Source of the DNA: Bog-159 sp963785255 | Lineage (GTDB): Bacteria > Acidobacteriota > Terriglobia > Bryobacterales > Bryobacteraceae | Direction of reading: 5' to 3' | Assembly (NCBI GenBank): GCA_963785255.1 | Contig: CAWAUR010000012.1 | Location: 62,001-126,000, forward strand | DNA: 64,000 nt | In this document: positions 26,944 to 34,987 of the stretch, one piece after another | Position numbering within the stretch: the first letter of the stretch is position 1 | Layout of the letters: every line of letters starts with the position of its first letter | The notes under the pieces: generated by a model | The model's input: the letters and a program-made list of their open reading frames with translations, nothing else | Databases searched by the model: none | Told to the model about the DNA's origin: nothing | Position numbers and translations under genes: made by a program

Positions 26944-26964
26944 GACAGGCCTCCCGGCCTGTCC
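26940..26964 (+). repeat. Palindromic repeat A, copy 5 (supplies stop codon)
   Basis: Perfect 25-mer whose TAG (26941-26943) ends the pro-kumamolisin 2 gene. It may also act as a 3' end structure, since a new promoter begins 23 bp downstream. Confidence 0.9.
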
Positions 26965-26986
26965 AAGTCTCGATGTACGCCATCAC

Positions 26987-27016
26987 TTGACATAACGTAC
27001 ATCGTATATGTACAAT
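26987..27016 (+). promoter_or_regulatory. Promoter of the toxin-antitoxin/radical SAM operon
   Basis: TTGACA (26987-26992) and TACAAT (27011-27016) with an 18-bp spacer, six bases before the antitoxin start at 27023; the transcript would begin at about the start codon and may be leaderless or nearly so. This is the clearest sigma-70-type promoter in the window. Confidence 0.6.
26997..27013. promoter_or_regulatory. Candidate antitoxin operator
   Basis: GTACAT (26997-27002) and ATGTAC (27008-27013) form an inverted repeat overlapping the -10 box. A further ATGTAC half-site occurs at 26973-26978, upstream of the -35. Phd/YefM antitoxins repress their operons through such palindromes. Confidence 0.5.
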
Positions 27017-27022
27017 TAAGCC

Positions 27023-27280
27023 ATGAAAGTCCCCATCTCCGACTTCCGAAAGAACCTCTTTAAGCTTGCCGACCAAGCCCTTGAAGGCGAAGATGTCGAG
27101 GTGATCCATAAAGGCGTCACCCTCCGCTTCACCCTGAAATCGCGCGGTTCCAAGCTTGACCGCCTCACCCCCGCCCAAATCTTCAACCCCGATCTCTCCG
27201 ACGAACAGCACGCCCAAGCCACCCGCGAACTGTCCGCCGAAATGCAACGAGAATGGGAAAAGGATTGGGCTGAGCTTTGA
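27023..27280 (+). CDS. Phd/YefM-type antitoxin
   Basis: 85 residues. The N-terminus MKVPISDFRKNLFKLADQAL followed by GEDVEVIHKGVTLRFTLKS is the DNA-binding Phd/YefM fold (strand-helix-helix, then beta hairpin). The acidic, charged tail EQHAQATRELSAEMQREWEK would wrap the toxin. It likely autoregulates from the palindrome over its promoter. It overlaps the PIN toxin by four bases (TTGA). With only four bases between the toxin and the peptidase-like gene downstream, the antitoxin promoter seems to drive the whole seven-gene set. Confidence 0.85.
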   Translation: MKVPISDFRKNLFKLADQALEGEDVEVIHKGVTLRFTLKSRGSKLDRLTPAQIFNPDLSDEQHAQATRELSAEMQREWEKDWAEL

Positions 27281-27657
27281 TCTGCTACTTGGACACCCAA
27301 GTCGCCATCTGGCTCGCCGAAGCCAACACCAAAAAACTCTCGCACCGCGCCCTATCGTATATCGAAAAATCCGAAATCCGGATCTCCCCGATGGTGGTGC
27401 TGGAACTCGAATACCTCTACGAAATCCAGCGCGCCATCCGCACGCCGCAACAGATCGTCTATAAGCTCGGCGCGGAATTGCAGGCCACCATTTGCGACTA
27501 CCCATTTCCCATCGTTGTGGAAGTCGCGCTCGGTGAAAGCTGGACGCGCGACCCCTTCGATCGCCTGATCGTGGCGCATGCCAAGGCCAATGGCGCCGCC
27601 GGCCTCATCAGCAGGGACGAGTCAATCGCCGCCAATTATCCGAACACGATCTGGTAA
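27277..27657 (+). CDS. PIN-domain toxin (VapC-like)
   Basis: 126 residues from a TTG start at 27277 overlapping the antitoxin stop. PIN motifs: first Asp in CYLDTQVAIWLAEAN, Glu in SPMVVLELEYLYEIQ, and the C-terminal acidic pair in WTRDPFDRLIVAHAKANGA followed by LISRDESIAANYP. PIN toxins are Mg2+-dependent RNases, often cutting tRNA or rRNA. All expected acidic residues are present, so it should be active. It ends four bases before the S26-like gene; this coupling of a toxin-antitoxin module to biosynthetic genes is unusual. Confidence 0.85.
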   Translation: MICYLDTQVAIWLAEANTKKLSHRALSYIEKSEIRISPMVVLELEYLYEIQRAIRTPQQIVYKLGAELQATICDYPFPIVVEVALGESWTRDPFDRLIVAHAKANGAAGLISRDESIAANYPNTIW

Positions 27658-27661
27658 GCAC

Positions 27662-28087
27662 ATGACCGACGCCCTCAAACTCGACTTGGCGGCCGACGTC
27701 TTATCTTCGTTCGGCCAGGCGCGTCTTCCGGTTTCGGGCTTCAGCATGTTCCCCTGCATGCGTCCCGGCGATCTGCTCGAAATCCGCCTGGCCGGTCCCG
27801 TGCGGATCGGCGAGGTGGTGGTCTTCGCCCGCCATGGCCGCCTCGTCGTGCATCGGGTCGTCGCCCACACTGGCGATCTCCTGGCCACCCGCGGCGACCG
27901 TGTCCGCCATCCCGACTATCCCATTTCCGCCGCGGAAATCCTGGGCTCGGTCGCCGCCATCGAACGCCATGGCCGCCGCCTTTCCCCCGATCTCACCCTC
28001 TCGCGCCGCATGGCCGCCGCAGTACTGCGCCGCAGCGAATTCGCCGCCCGCGCACTGCACTATTTTGCTAGGATGGTACGAACTTGA
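27662..28087 (+). CDS. S24/S26-type signal-peptidase-like protein
   Basis: 141 residues from ATG 27662, with no clear Shine-Dalgarno but four bases after the toxin stop, so probably translationally coupled. Motifs: PVSGFSMFPCMRPGDLLEI holds the SGxSMxP box with the nucleophile Ser, and GRLVVHRVVAHTGDLLATRG holds the second box; here the base position is His (V-H-R-V) rather than Lys, as in archaeal and eukaryotic Sec11-type enzymes. There is no strong N-terminal anchor, but the C-terminus is basic and amphipathic. It could process a leader peptide or a secreted product. Genes of this type often precede HprK/PqqD genes, from memory. Confidence 0.7.
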   Translation: MTDALKLDLAADVLSSFGQARLPVSGFSMFPCMRPGDLLEIRLAGPVRIGEVVVFARHGRLVVHRVVAHTGDLLATRGDRVRHPDYPISAAEILGSVAAIERHGRRLSPDLTLSRRMAAAVLRRSEFAARALHYFARMVRT

Positions 28088-29085
28088 CCGCTGCCGCAAC
28101 CCACGAATTGGCTATCGATATCGGAGATATGCCGATCCTCGTCCGCACCGACAGCGCCGAGTTCGCGGCCCTGCTCGAAGACCGTTACGGCAGCTTCATC
28201 AAACCCCAAGCCTCCAGCCCCCAGCCCCTGGCCCCCCCGTGCGAAGCGCGCCTCGATATCGATCTGATTCCGCCGCGCACGATTCTGGATGACGAAGACG
28301 TGAACGTGCGCCTCGAATCCGGCCGCTGGATCATTACCCGCGGCGACTTCCGCGCGGAATTCGATCCGCAGTCGGGCCACGGCTGGGTGCGTCAAAGCCC
28401 CAATCCCTATTCCATCGACGGCGTGTTGCGCATCCTGCACTCGTTGTTTCTGGCGCGCCAAGGTGGATTCCTGGTGCATGCCGCCAGCGCCGTCCGCAAT
28501 GGCCGCGCGTTTTTGTTCGCAGGCGTCTCCGGAGCAGGGAAGACTACTCTCTCGCGACTCGCTCCGCCGGATGCCGAGGTCCTCACCGACGAAATCTCTT
28601 ACGTGCGCCCCGCCGCGCACCCCGCTACTGCCGCGCACCCCGCTACCGCCGCGCACCCCGCTACCGCCGCGCACCCCGCTACCGCCGCGCACCCCGCTAC
28701 CGCCGCGCACCCCGCTACCGCCGCGCACCCCGCTACCGCCGCGCACCCCGCTACCGCCGCGCACCCCGCTACTGAGCCGCGACCGTCAGGGAGCGGTTAC
28801 GTCGCCTTCGGCACCCCCTTCGCCGGCGAGTTCGCCCGCATCGGCGCCAACCTGCGCGCTCCGCTAGCCGCGCTCTATCTCCTGGTCCAAGGCCCCGAAA
28901 ATCGCATCGAGCCGGTCGATCCTACCGAAGCCGCCCGCGCCGTGCTCCGCAACATCCTGTTCTTCGCTCACGACGAGGAGCTGGTCGGCCTGGTCTTCAA
29001 GTCCGTATTCGATTTCGTTGCGCGCGTGCCGGTCCAGCGCCTCGTATTTACGCCGGACTCGCGCGCCTGGGAGCTGATCGTCTGA
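28084..29085 (+). CDS. HprK-like serine kinase domain protein with 9x hexapeptide insertion
   Basis: 333 residues from TTG 28084 (overlaps previous stop); ATG 28129 is an alternative. The P-loop is GVSGAGKTTLSRL (about residues 147-160), preceded by GGFLVHAASAVRNGRAFLFA, and followed by EVLTDEISYVRP with the acidic Walker-B-like residues. HprK/HPr-kinase-like proteins in peptide clusters phosphorylate lasso-type peptides or related products; here the substrate is unknown. Between EISYVRP and SGYVAFGTPFAGEFARIGAN lie nine tandem AAHPAT units (28612-28773) and then repeat C read as EPRPSGSG. The insertion sits in an expected surface loop and keeps the frame. It overlaps the PqqD-like gene. Confidence 0.75.
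   Translation: MTAAATHELAIDIGDMPILVRTDSAEFAALLEDRYGSFIKPQASSPQPLAPPCEARLDIDLIPPRTILDDEDVNVRLESGRWIITRGDFRAEFDPQSGHGWVRQSPNPYSIDGVLRILHSLFLARQGGFLVHAASAVRNGRAFLFAGVSGAGKTTLSRLAPPDAEVLTDEISYVRPAAHPATAAHPATAAHPATAAHPATAAHPATAAHPATAAHPATAAHPATAAHPATEPRPSGSGYVAFGTPFAGEFARIGANLRAPLAALYLLVQGPENRIEPVDPTEAARAVLRNILFFAHDEELVGLVFKSVFDFVARVPVQRLVFTPDSRAWELIV
28612..28773 (+). repeat. Tandem repeat, 9 x 18 bp (AAHPAT)
   Basis: Nine consecutive 18-bp units, GCCGCGCACCCCGCTACC, near-identical (first and last units end ACT). Unit length is a multiple of three, so copy number can change without breaking the kinase frame. No spacers are present, so it is not a CRISPR array. Confidence 0.95.
28774..28798 (+). 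repeat. Repeat C, copy 1 (in kinase gene)
   Basis: 25 bp starting GAGCCGCGACCGTCAGGG and ending AGCGGTT, directly adjoining the tandem array. Related copies are at 34318, 51674 (reverse) and 51749. Confidence 0.8.
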
Positions 29086-29393
29086 TGCCCACTTACATAG
29101 CTCGCAGCAAGCAGGTGGCGGCCCGCATGTTAGGCGGCGAAATGATGATCATGTCTCCGCGCGATACCACGCTGTTCAATCTCAACGACGTCGGCTCGGT
29201 CATCTGGCAATCCGCCGACGGACAAACGCCGCTCGACGATATCGTCGCCCGCCTCTGCGCGGAATTCGATGTCACGCCCGAAGTCGCCCGCCACGACGCC
29301 GAAACCTTCATCCAGGAGATGGCTGGACACGGCATCATGCGCGTCTCCGACCAACCCATCACCGCCGAACCGCCCCGTCAGGAGCCAGCATGA
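29085..29393 (+). CDS. PqqD-like peptide chaperone
   Basis: 102 residues; ATG 29085 overlaps the kinase stop (TGATG). The sequence has the PqqD pattern: GGEMMIMSPRDTTLFNLNDV, then SVIWQSADGQTPLDDIVARL and CAEFDVTPEVARHDAETFIQ, a winged-helix RiPP recognition element (RRE). Such proteins bind the leader of a precursor peptide and present it to a radical SAM or other enzyme. The direct overlap with the SPASM radical SAM gene supports that role. No precursor gene is visible within the operon. Confidence 0.85.
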   Translation: MPTYIARSKQVAARMLGGEMMIMSPRDTTLFNLNDVGSVIWQSADGQTPLDDIVARLCAEFDVTPEVARHDAETFIQEMAGHGIMRVSDQPITAEPPRQEPA

Positions 29394-30514
29394 ACGTCTT
29401 AATGGAAGAGATGAATCGCCGCGCGCTCGAGTTAGGCATTCCGCTGGGCGCACAGTTAGACGTCACTTACCGGTGCAACGAGCGCTGTGTGCACTGCTAT
29501 CTCGACCACGACGATCAGGGCGAGATGACCACCGCCGAAATGAAAAACGTGCTCGATCAACTGGCCGCGGCCGGCACGCTCTTCCTCACCCTAAGCGGCG
29601 GCGAAGTCTTCATGCGCATGGATTTCTTCGAGATCCTGCGTTACGCGCGCGAGCTTTCCTTCTGCATCAAGATCAAGACCAACGCCTTCATGATCCGGGA
29701 AAAAGAAGCCGATCTGCTGCACGATATGGATGTAAGTTCCGTGCAGGTCAGCATCTATTCCCACCGGCCCGAAGTGCACGACGCCATCACGCTGCTGCCC
29801 CGATCACTCGAGCGTTCCGTCAAGGGCATCCGCCTGTTGCAGCAGCGCGGTGTGAAGGTCATCATCGCCAACGTGCTCATGCGGCAGAATATCGGCGACT
29901 ATGAAGGCGTCCGCCAGTTAGCTAAGTCACTAGGCGTCGAGAGCACCATCGATCCTACAATTACTCCTAAGATGGATGGCGATGTATCTATCCTCGACAT
30001 GGGTATCGGCACTAAGGATCTGCGGGAAGTCATGCGTAATGCCGACTTAGTCGGCAACGTGGACGATTTCTGCGCAACCCCCCCGCCCGTCGGCGATGAA
30101 GATCTCGATTCAGTGCCGTGCAGCGCCAGCCACACTTACTGTTACATCTCTCCCTACGGCGATGTCTTCCCGTGCGTGCAGTTCCCTCTGCCCACCGGCA
30201 ATGTCCGCCAGCAGCCATTTCTGGATATCTGGCGTTACTCGCCGCAGATGAACGATGTGCGCTCCATTCGTCCGCGCGAGCTGCCCGTGTGTTCCACCTG
30301 CTCCCACATCGGGACCTGCACCCGCTGCCCCGGCTTGGCCTATATGCAAGGCGATATGCGCGGCCCATCGGTCCAGGACTGCGAGAAATCTTACGCGCGC
30401 ACCGGCATCCCCTCCGCCAACATGAAGCTGCGTTTCACTGCTACGGGCGGCCATCCCGCGCCCAATCAGCAAATCGTGAACTTAGTCCAGATCCGGCTTG
30501 CTCCCGCGTGCTAG
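29390..30514 (+). CDS. Radical SAM/SPASM enzyme (PqqE-like)
   Basis: 374 residues; ATG overlaps the PqqD-like stop. The radical SAM cluster motif is CNERCVHC (C-x3-C-x2-C) in LDVTYRCNERCVHCYLDHDD, followed by LTLSGGEVFMRMDF, the SAM-binding GGE. The C-terminal SPASM region has Cys in PCSASHTYCYISPYGDVFPC, then CSTCSHIGTCTRCPGLAYM and a final VQDC, enough for auxiliary 4Fe-4S clusters. PqqE, AlbA and mycofactocin maturases belong here and form C-C, C-S or C-O crosslinks in peptides. With a PqqD-like partner this is the probable core of a peptide-modification system. The product is unknown. Confidence 0.88.
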   Translation: MNVLMEEMNRRALELGIPLGAQLDVTYRCNERCVHCYLDHDDQGEMTTAEMKNVLDQLAAAGTLFLTLSGGEVFMRMDFFEILRYARELSFCIKIKTNAFMIREKEADLLHDMDVSSVQVSIYSHRPEVHDAITLLPRSLERSVKGIRLLQQRGVKVIIANVLMRQNIGDYEGVRQLAKSLGVESTIDPTITPKMDGDVSILDMGIGTKDLREVMRNADLVGNVDDFCATPPPVGDEDLDSVPCSASHTYCYISPYGDVFPCVQFPLPTGNVRQQPFLDIWRYSPQMNDVRSIRPRELPVCSTCSHIGTCTRCPGLAYMQGDMRGPSVQDCEKSYARTGIPSANMKLRFTATGGHPAPNQQIVNLVQIRLAPAC

Positions 30515-31404
30515 TTTCTACTCCAGAACTGCGTAGCGCCCTGCTGTTCACCGGCGAACTTCTGCGCCTGTTGGATCTCTTCGACAGCCATCACATTGCG
30601 GCCCTGCCATTCAAGGGCCCGGTGCTGGCTGACATGCTATATGGAGATATCGCCGCGCGGGATTATTGCGATCTCGATATCTTAGTGCCCAAGCCAGACA
30701 CAAGCAGAGTTATCAATGTCCTGTTAGACGCGGGTTACACCGCCGATCTTCCCACTGACTCTGGCCAGCGCGCCGCCTATCTCCGGGCACGCTACGAAAT
30801 CCATTTCACATCGCCCGATGGCGCGATTCCCATCGAAATCCATCAGTCGTTCCTGCCGCCGGCTTATAGCTTTCGACTGGCCCCGCGTATCGACCGGCGT
30901 ATGTTCCTCGGCCGGGACATTCCCGCCATGGCGCCCGCGGACCTGCTCCTGTTGCTCTGTGCGCACGGCGCCAAACACGCCTGGTCGGAGCCTGCTCTCA
31001 TTCGCGATGTCGCTCGTCTGGTGGAAGTCTTCGCCAATGAAATCCGCTGGCCTGATTTACTGCAGGACGCTCGGTCCATTGGCGCGCTCCGCCTGCTTCG
31101 GCTCGGTCTCTATCTGGCAGCTCGACAGAACGCGCCCGTCCCCGCCGAAGTCCTGAGCGCGGCGGAGAATGATAAAGCCATCGTACGCCTCGCCGGCCGC
31201 ATCCGCACGGACGCCCCCGAAAGCCCGAGCTTCTTCATCGCCACGCGCGAACGCCTCCGCGACAAGCTCGCCTGCTACGCCCGGCTGGCCTTCACCCCCA
31301 ACGAAGAGGACTACTCGCTGCTTCCTCTTCCCGCCATCCTCTCCCCGCTCTACTATCCGCTGCACGCCCTGCGTGTCGCCGGCAAGTTCGGCCGCGGCCG
31401 GTAG
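30508..31404 (+). CDS. Nucleotidyltransferase-fold protein (NTP_transf_5)
   Basis: 298 residues from GTG 30508, seven bases before the radical SAM stop. Motifs: IAALPFKGPVLADMLYGDIA and RDYCDLDILVP (KG-x-x-L plus D-x-D, about residues 33-62) identify the family often annotated as uncharacterised nucleotidyltransferase, PF14907-like. Later HGAKHAWSEPALIRDVARLV is a common C-terminal motif of the family. Members occur next to HprK-like kinases and lasso/RiPP genes and in glycan clusters; their chemistry is not well established. It closes the operon, which runs from the antitoxin gene without a gap greater than four bases. Confidence 0.8.
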   Translation: MLVSTPELRSALLFTGELLRLLDLFDSHHIAALPFKGPVLADMLYGDIAARDYCDLDILVPKPDTSRVINVLLDAGYTADLPTDSGQRAAYLRARYEIHFTSPDGAIPIEIHQSFLPPAYSFRLAPRIDRRMFLGRDIPAMAPADLLLLLCAHGAKHAWSEPALIRDVARLVEVFANEIRWPDLLQDARSIGALRLLRLGLYLAARQNAPVPAEVLSAAENDKAIVRLAGRIRTDAPESPSFFIATRERLRDKLACYARLAFTPNEEDYSLLPLPAILSPLYYPLHALRVAGKFGRGR

Positions 31405-31438
31405 GGTCAACGGAAATCTGAGACACACCTGTAAGTCA

Positions 31439-31476
31439 CCGGGCCGGAGGTCCGCGTACCGATAGCGGACGCCCGG
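31439..31476 (+). other. Imperfect palindrome downstream of the operon
   Basis: Outer arms CCGGGC/GCCCGG and inner arms TCCGC/GCGGA around GTACCGATA. The surrounding gap 31405-31585 contains no coding sense I can support. It may be a transcription end or the remnant of a mobile element end. Confidence 0.4.
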
Positions 31477-31585
31477 TCCCAGAAGCGGACATAGGACTCC
31501 GAATATTCGCCTGTTTCGGGCCACTTGCGGGGACCAATTGGGGCCCGGTGCGTGCTTAGTTACCTGGACGTTGCCCGGCTAAACT

Positions 31586-33982
31586 ATGTGGCAGGATTTT
31601 CGCTACGCTTTTCGTGTACTGATGAGATCGCCGGCCATCACGTCCATCGCCGTGGCGGCCCTGGCGCTGGGCATCGGCGCCAACACGATATGTTTCACTA
31701 CCGTCAACGTGGTTCTGCTTCGCCCCCTGCCGTTTCGCGACCTCGGCAGTTTGGTCGAGGTGTCGGAAACCTATCCGCGGCGGGGCGACACGCGAGATCT
31801 GGTATCGCCGCCCGACTTCCTGGACTGGAGAGAGCGCGCGCGATCATTCGCCCAGCTTTCAGCCTTCACTGCATGGGACGCCAATCTGACCGGAGTGGAC
31901 GAGGCGGAACGGCTGCAGGGCTTCGCGGTGTCGCACGAGTTCTTCCCGGCCCTGGGCATGCCACCGCTGGCGGGCCGCACCTTCACAGCCGCCGAGGAGC
32001 AGCCTGGCCGGGACCAGGTAGTGGTGATCAGCCACGGGCTTTGGCAGCGCCGGTTCGCCGGCGACTCGCACATCGCCGGCCGAAAGATCTCGCTGAACGG
32101 CCTGGACTACACGGTGGTGGGAGTGATGCCGGAGGATTTCGATTTTCCCCTGGCGACGGATGTCTGGAAGCCGTTGGCGTTCTCGCCGGCGGAACGGGCT
32201 AACCGCGATAGCCGATACCTGGTGGTCCTCGGCCGGCTCGAGAACGGCGTCTCGGTGGGGCGAGCTTCCGCCGAAATGAGTTCCGTGACACAAGCGCTGG
32301 CCGCACAGTATCCAAGTTCCAACGCAGGCCGCGGCGTGCGGGTCGAGACCATCCGCTCGGTCATCAACAACGTCACGGACCGCTTCACGCTGGTTTTAAT
32401 GGCCGCCGCCGGCTTCGTGCTGTTGCTGGCTTGTTCCAACGTGGCGAACATTCAGCTTGCACGGACGCTCACCAGGCAAAAGGAGATGGCCCTGCGGATG
32501 GCGCTGGGCGCCGGCCGCCGCCAGATCGTGCGTCAACTGCTGGCGGAGAGTATCCTGATTGCCATCGCCGGAGGTTTGCTCGGGTTGCTGCTGGCGGCGT
32601 GGGATGCCGACGCTTCAGCCAAGTATATTCCCGCGGAAGTTCTGAAGTGGGTAGCCGGCATCAAGTACATGCGGGTGGACCGCACGGTGCTGGGGTTCAA
32701 CGCAGCCATCTCGATGCTGACCGGGATATTGTGCGGCGTGGCTCCCGCACTGCAGGCTGCCCGCAAGGTGAATCTGATAGAGGCGCTGAAATCGGGCGGC
32801 AAGATCGCCGTGGGCGGAGAGCGGCACACCGTGCGAACCGCATTGGTGGTCACCGAAGTCGCTCTGGCGCTGCTGCTGCTGGTAGCCGCCGGGCTGATGG
32901 TCAACACGTTTCGCGCGATCGCCGTGTTCGACATCGGCTATGACACGCACAACCTGGTGACCATGAACACCAGCCTGCCGGCAACGCGCTACGCCACACC
33001 GTCCGCCGCGCGTACCTACTTCGACGAAGCCGTGGAGCGGCTGGGCAGGATCCCAGGCGTGAAGGCGGCCGGGGGCAGCGCCGCGGCTGCCTTGGGCGAT
33101 TTCCGCGTGGAAGGACAGCCGCCGCGCGAGTCCCACGAGCCAACGCCCGATCTGCGCCTGGTCGCCGGCGACTACTTTCCAGCCATGGGGATGCCGCTGC
33201 TTTACGGCCGGGCTATCACGGCGGCGGACTCCGGCGCCGCGCCGCAGCATGTGACGGTAATCAGCGAAAGCGTGGCACGCCGCTATTGGAAGACTCCGAA
33301 AATGGCGCTCGGCGCGCGTATCCTCGCTGTGGGGGCCAATCTTCCACCGCTTACCGTGGTGGGCGTGGTCGGCGACATGAAGGACTGGTTTCGCCATGAG
33401 CGCTGGTCCACGATTTATATTCCCAACGCGCTGATGCCGCAAGTCGGCCTGAGGTTTGCGATACGTACGCATGCCGATCCGGAGGGTATTATACGAGCGG
33501 CCCGGCGGGAACTGCACGATCTGGACCGCAATCAGCCGCTCTATGACGTGACTACCGCCGAGCAGTATAAGGACGCGCAGACCTCGGGCGTGCGCATCTC
33601 GGCGGTGATGATGGCGGTGTTTGCAGGAATCGCGCTGGTGCTGGCGGTGACCGGAATTTACGGCATCGTTTCCTACACCGTCGCGCAGCGCACGCACGAG
33701 ATCGGAGTGCGTCTGGCGCTGGGCGCTTCGCCGGCGGGCGTCCTGCGCCTGGTCGTCACCCAGGTGCTGCGCGTTACTCTGACGGGACTGGCCATCGGCA
33801 TGGCCGCCGCGCTGGTGCTCACACGCGTGATGGCCAGCGCTTTGTACGGCGTGATCTCACTGAATCCAGCCACTTTCGCGGCCTTCGCCCTGGTGCTGGC
33901 CTTGGCCGCGGCGGCGGCCGCCTGGTTCCCGGCCCGCCGCGCAACCCGCATCGAGCCCATCCAGGCGCTGCACTACGAATGA
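31586..33982 (+). CDS. MacB/FtsX-type orphan permease (ADOP)
   Basis: 798 residues. It has two MacB periplasmic core domains and two FtsX permease domains in tandem: TM1 at about 20-45 (AITSIAVAALALGIGANTI), a periplasmic stretch (GLWQRRFAGDSHIAGRKISL), three TM around 260-380 (RFTLVLMAAAGFVLLLACSN, then ANIQLARTLTRQKEMALRMA), and the second unit ending IYGIVSYTVAQRTHEIGVRL and FPARRATRIEPIQALHYE. No ABC ATPase gene adjoins it, the defining trait of the Acidobacterial duplicated orphan permeases. Such proteins are thought to work with ATPases encoded elsewhere in export or mechanotransmission; substrate unknown. An in-frame position after the peptide operon suggests, but does not show, export of its product. 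Confidence 0.88.
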   Translation: MWQDFRYAFRVLMRSPAITSIAVAALALGIGANTICFTTVNVVLLRPLPFRDLGSLVEVSETYPRRGDTRDLVSPPDFLDWRERARSFAQLSAFTAWDANLTGVDEAERLQGFAVSHEFFPALGMPPLAGRTFTAAEEQPGRDQVVVISHGLWQRRFAGDSHIAGRKISLNGLDYTVVGVMPEDFDFPLATDVWKPLAFSPAERANRDSRYLVVLGRLENGVSVGRASAEMSSVTQALAAQYPSSNAGRGVRVETIRSVINNVTDRFTLVLMAAAGFVLLLACSNVANIQLARTLTRQKEMALRMALGAGRRQIVRQLLAESILIAIAGGLLGLLLAAWDADASAKYIPAEVLKWVAGIKYMRVDRTVLGFNAAISMLTGILCGVAPALQAARKVNLIEALKSGGKIAVGGERHTVRTALVVTEVALALLLLVAAGLMVNTFRAIAVFDIGYDTHNLVTMNTSLPATRYATPSAARTYFDEAVERLGRIPGVKAAGGSAAAALGDFRVEGQPPRESHEPTPDLRLVAGDYFPAMGMPLLYGRAITAADSGAAPQHVTVISESVARRYWKTPKMALGARILAVGANLPPLTVVGVVGDMKDWFRHERWSTIYIPNALMPQVGLRFAIRTHADPEGIIRAARRELHDLDRNQPLYDVTTAEQYKDAQTSGVRISAVMMAVFAGIALVLAVTGIYGIVSYTVAQRTHEIGVRLALGASPAGVLRLVVTQVLRVTLTGLAIGMAAALVLTRVMASALYGVISLNPATFAAFALVLALAAAAAAWFPARRATRIEPIQALHYE

Positions 33983-33986
33983 TGAG

Positions 33987-34238
33987 TCAGGACTTCTTGC
34001 GCATCCCCGCCCAATACCGTCTCATCCTTTCGCTAACAACCTTGCGCTCCGCCTCGGACATCTGTTTCCGGCCGATGGCGGCGAGACAACCGTGGCACGT
34101 GGCTTGATGCCGAGGCCCACACTGCGCCGCCGGAACGTACAAGCCGCAGATTGTACCCACGATGGCAGCCGGATGATCCAGGTTCGGGCGAGTAAATTCG
34201 TGCCGAATGTGGATGAGGTTGAATGTGAATGGCAGCAT
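33987..34238 (-). CDS. Small protein with basic AT-hook-like tail (uncertain)
   Basis: 83 residues on the minus strand, start at 34238, ending just after the permease (converging). The C-terminus MSEAERKVVSERMRRYWAGM plus RKKS resembles the conserved 'SxAxRKxISERMRKRWAxRRK' tail found on many small bacterial regulators. The N-terminal part is not recognisable and has four Cys (GTICGLYVPAAQCGPRHQAT, CHGC) that could bind zinc. It may be a fragment. Codon usage is less biased than in neighbours. Confidence 0.3.
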   Translation of the reverse strand: MLPFTFNLIHIRHEFTRPNLDHPAAIVGTICGLYVPAAQCGPRHQATCHGCLAAIGRKQMSEAERKVVSERMRRYWAGMRKKS

Positions 34239-34317
34239 ATCGCGCCCCCGGCTACCGGCGATTATACCTGATTGACGCGCGCCTCTTAACCGTTGCGCGA
34301 CCGCTCGGCTGTCACCG

Positions 34318-34341
34318 AGCCGCGACCGTGAGGAGCGGTTT
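34318..34341 (+). repeat. Repeat C, copy 2
   Basis: 24 bp, GAGCCGCGACCGTGAGGAG followed by CGGTT, one base shorter than copy 1. It lies in the gene-poor stretch 34239-34625, where I see no other supported feature except a partial inverted copy of its arms upstream at about 34289-34310. Confidence 0.7.
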
Positions 34342-34625
34342 GCTTGGCTCGGAATCCTCAAAGCCGTGGATCGTCCTTCCCCATCGAAACGCAGTCGCCA
34401 AGTGGCGGGGCTTTCCGATAAGGCAGAAAGTAGATATCTCCCGCGAAGCGGGCCCCGTGCGGGATGGCACGTTCTTCGGGCCCAGCGCGAAAAACAAAAC
34501 TCGTATCAGCCGCCGATGAACGCCGATGAACGCCGATAAAACAAGCAACACGGGAGGTGGCCTGGGTCGTTCGGCGCCAGGCGCCGATGGCCGTGTTTGC
34601 AGAAGGCTAGCCGGACACGAGGTGT

Positions 34626-34898
34626 ATGATCGGACCAATGCCGACAATCGAGTCCGAAACCCTGTATCGGCGCTTGCAGCAGCACCTCGACCGCATGCCC
34701 GTCGCATTTCCGCCTACGCGGTCGGGCGTCGAGATCCGGATTCTCAAGCGCCTCTTTACGACTGAAGAAACCGAAATCGCTCTCGAACTGAGCGCCATCC
34801 CCGAGCCAGCGGCCACTGTTCACAGCCGCTTTGGATCGCGCATCGCTCTCGAAGAACTGCGCGGCGTGCCCAAAGCGCGGCCTGATCCGAGATTTTGA
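34626..34898 (+). pseudogene. Truncated gene fragment (N-terminal part)
   Basis: 90 codons, beginning either at 34626 (GAGG upstream) or ATG 34638. The reading MPTIESETLYRRLQQHLDRM then RILKRLFTTEETEIALELSA and LEELRGVPKARPDPRF looks like the N-terminal helical/winged part of a longer protein, of the kind found before Fe-S domains in anaerobic-type oxidoreductases. The frame ends abruptly and the DNA that follows (34899-35133) has no continuation in any frame. It is probably a remnant of a deleted gene; I am not sure of the family. Confidence 0.35.
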
Positions 34899-34987
34899 TC
34901 GTCACGTTCTTTGGCACGAATTCAGTGTAGCGCGGAAAGCAGTGCAAGAGCGCGAACCCGCGGAGCCAGCGTCGCTTCGCTCCGACG

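Noticed and set aside
28612..28773. Possible CRISPR array
   Set aside because: Units are contiguous 18-mers without spacers, in frame in a kinase gene; no cas genes are present.
31525..32202. Alternative 225-codon plus-strand frame before the first permease
   Set aside because: Out of frame with the permease; only the 31586 frame shows MacB/FtsX motifs.
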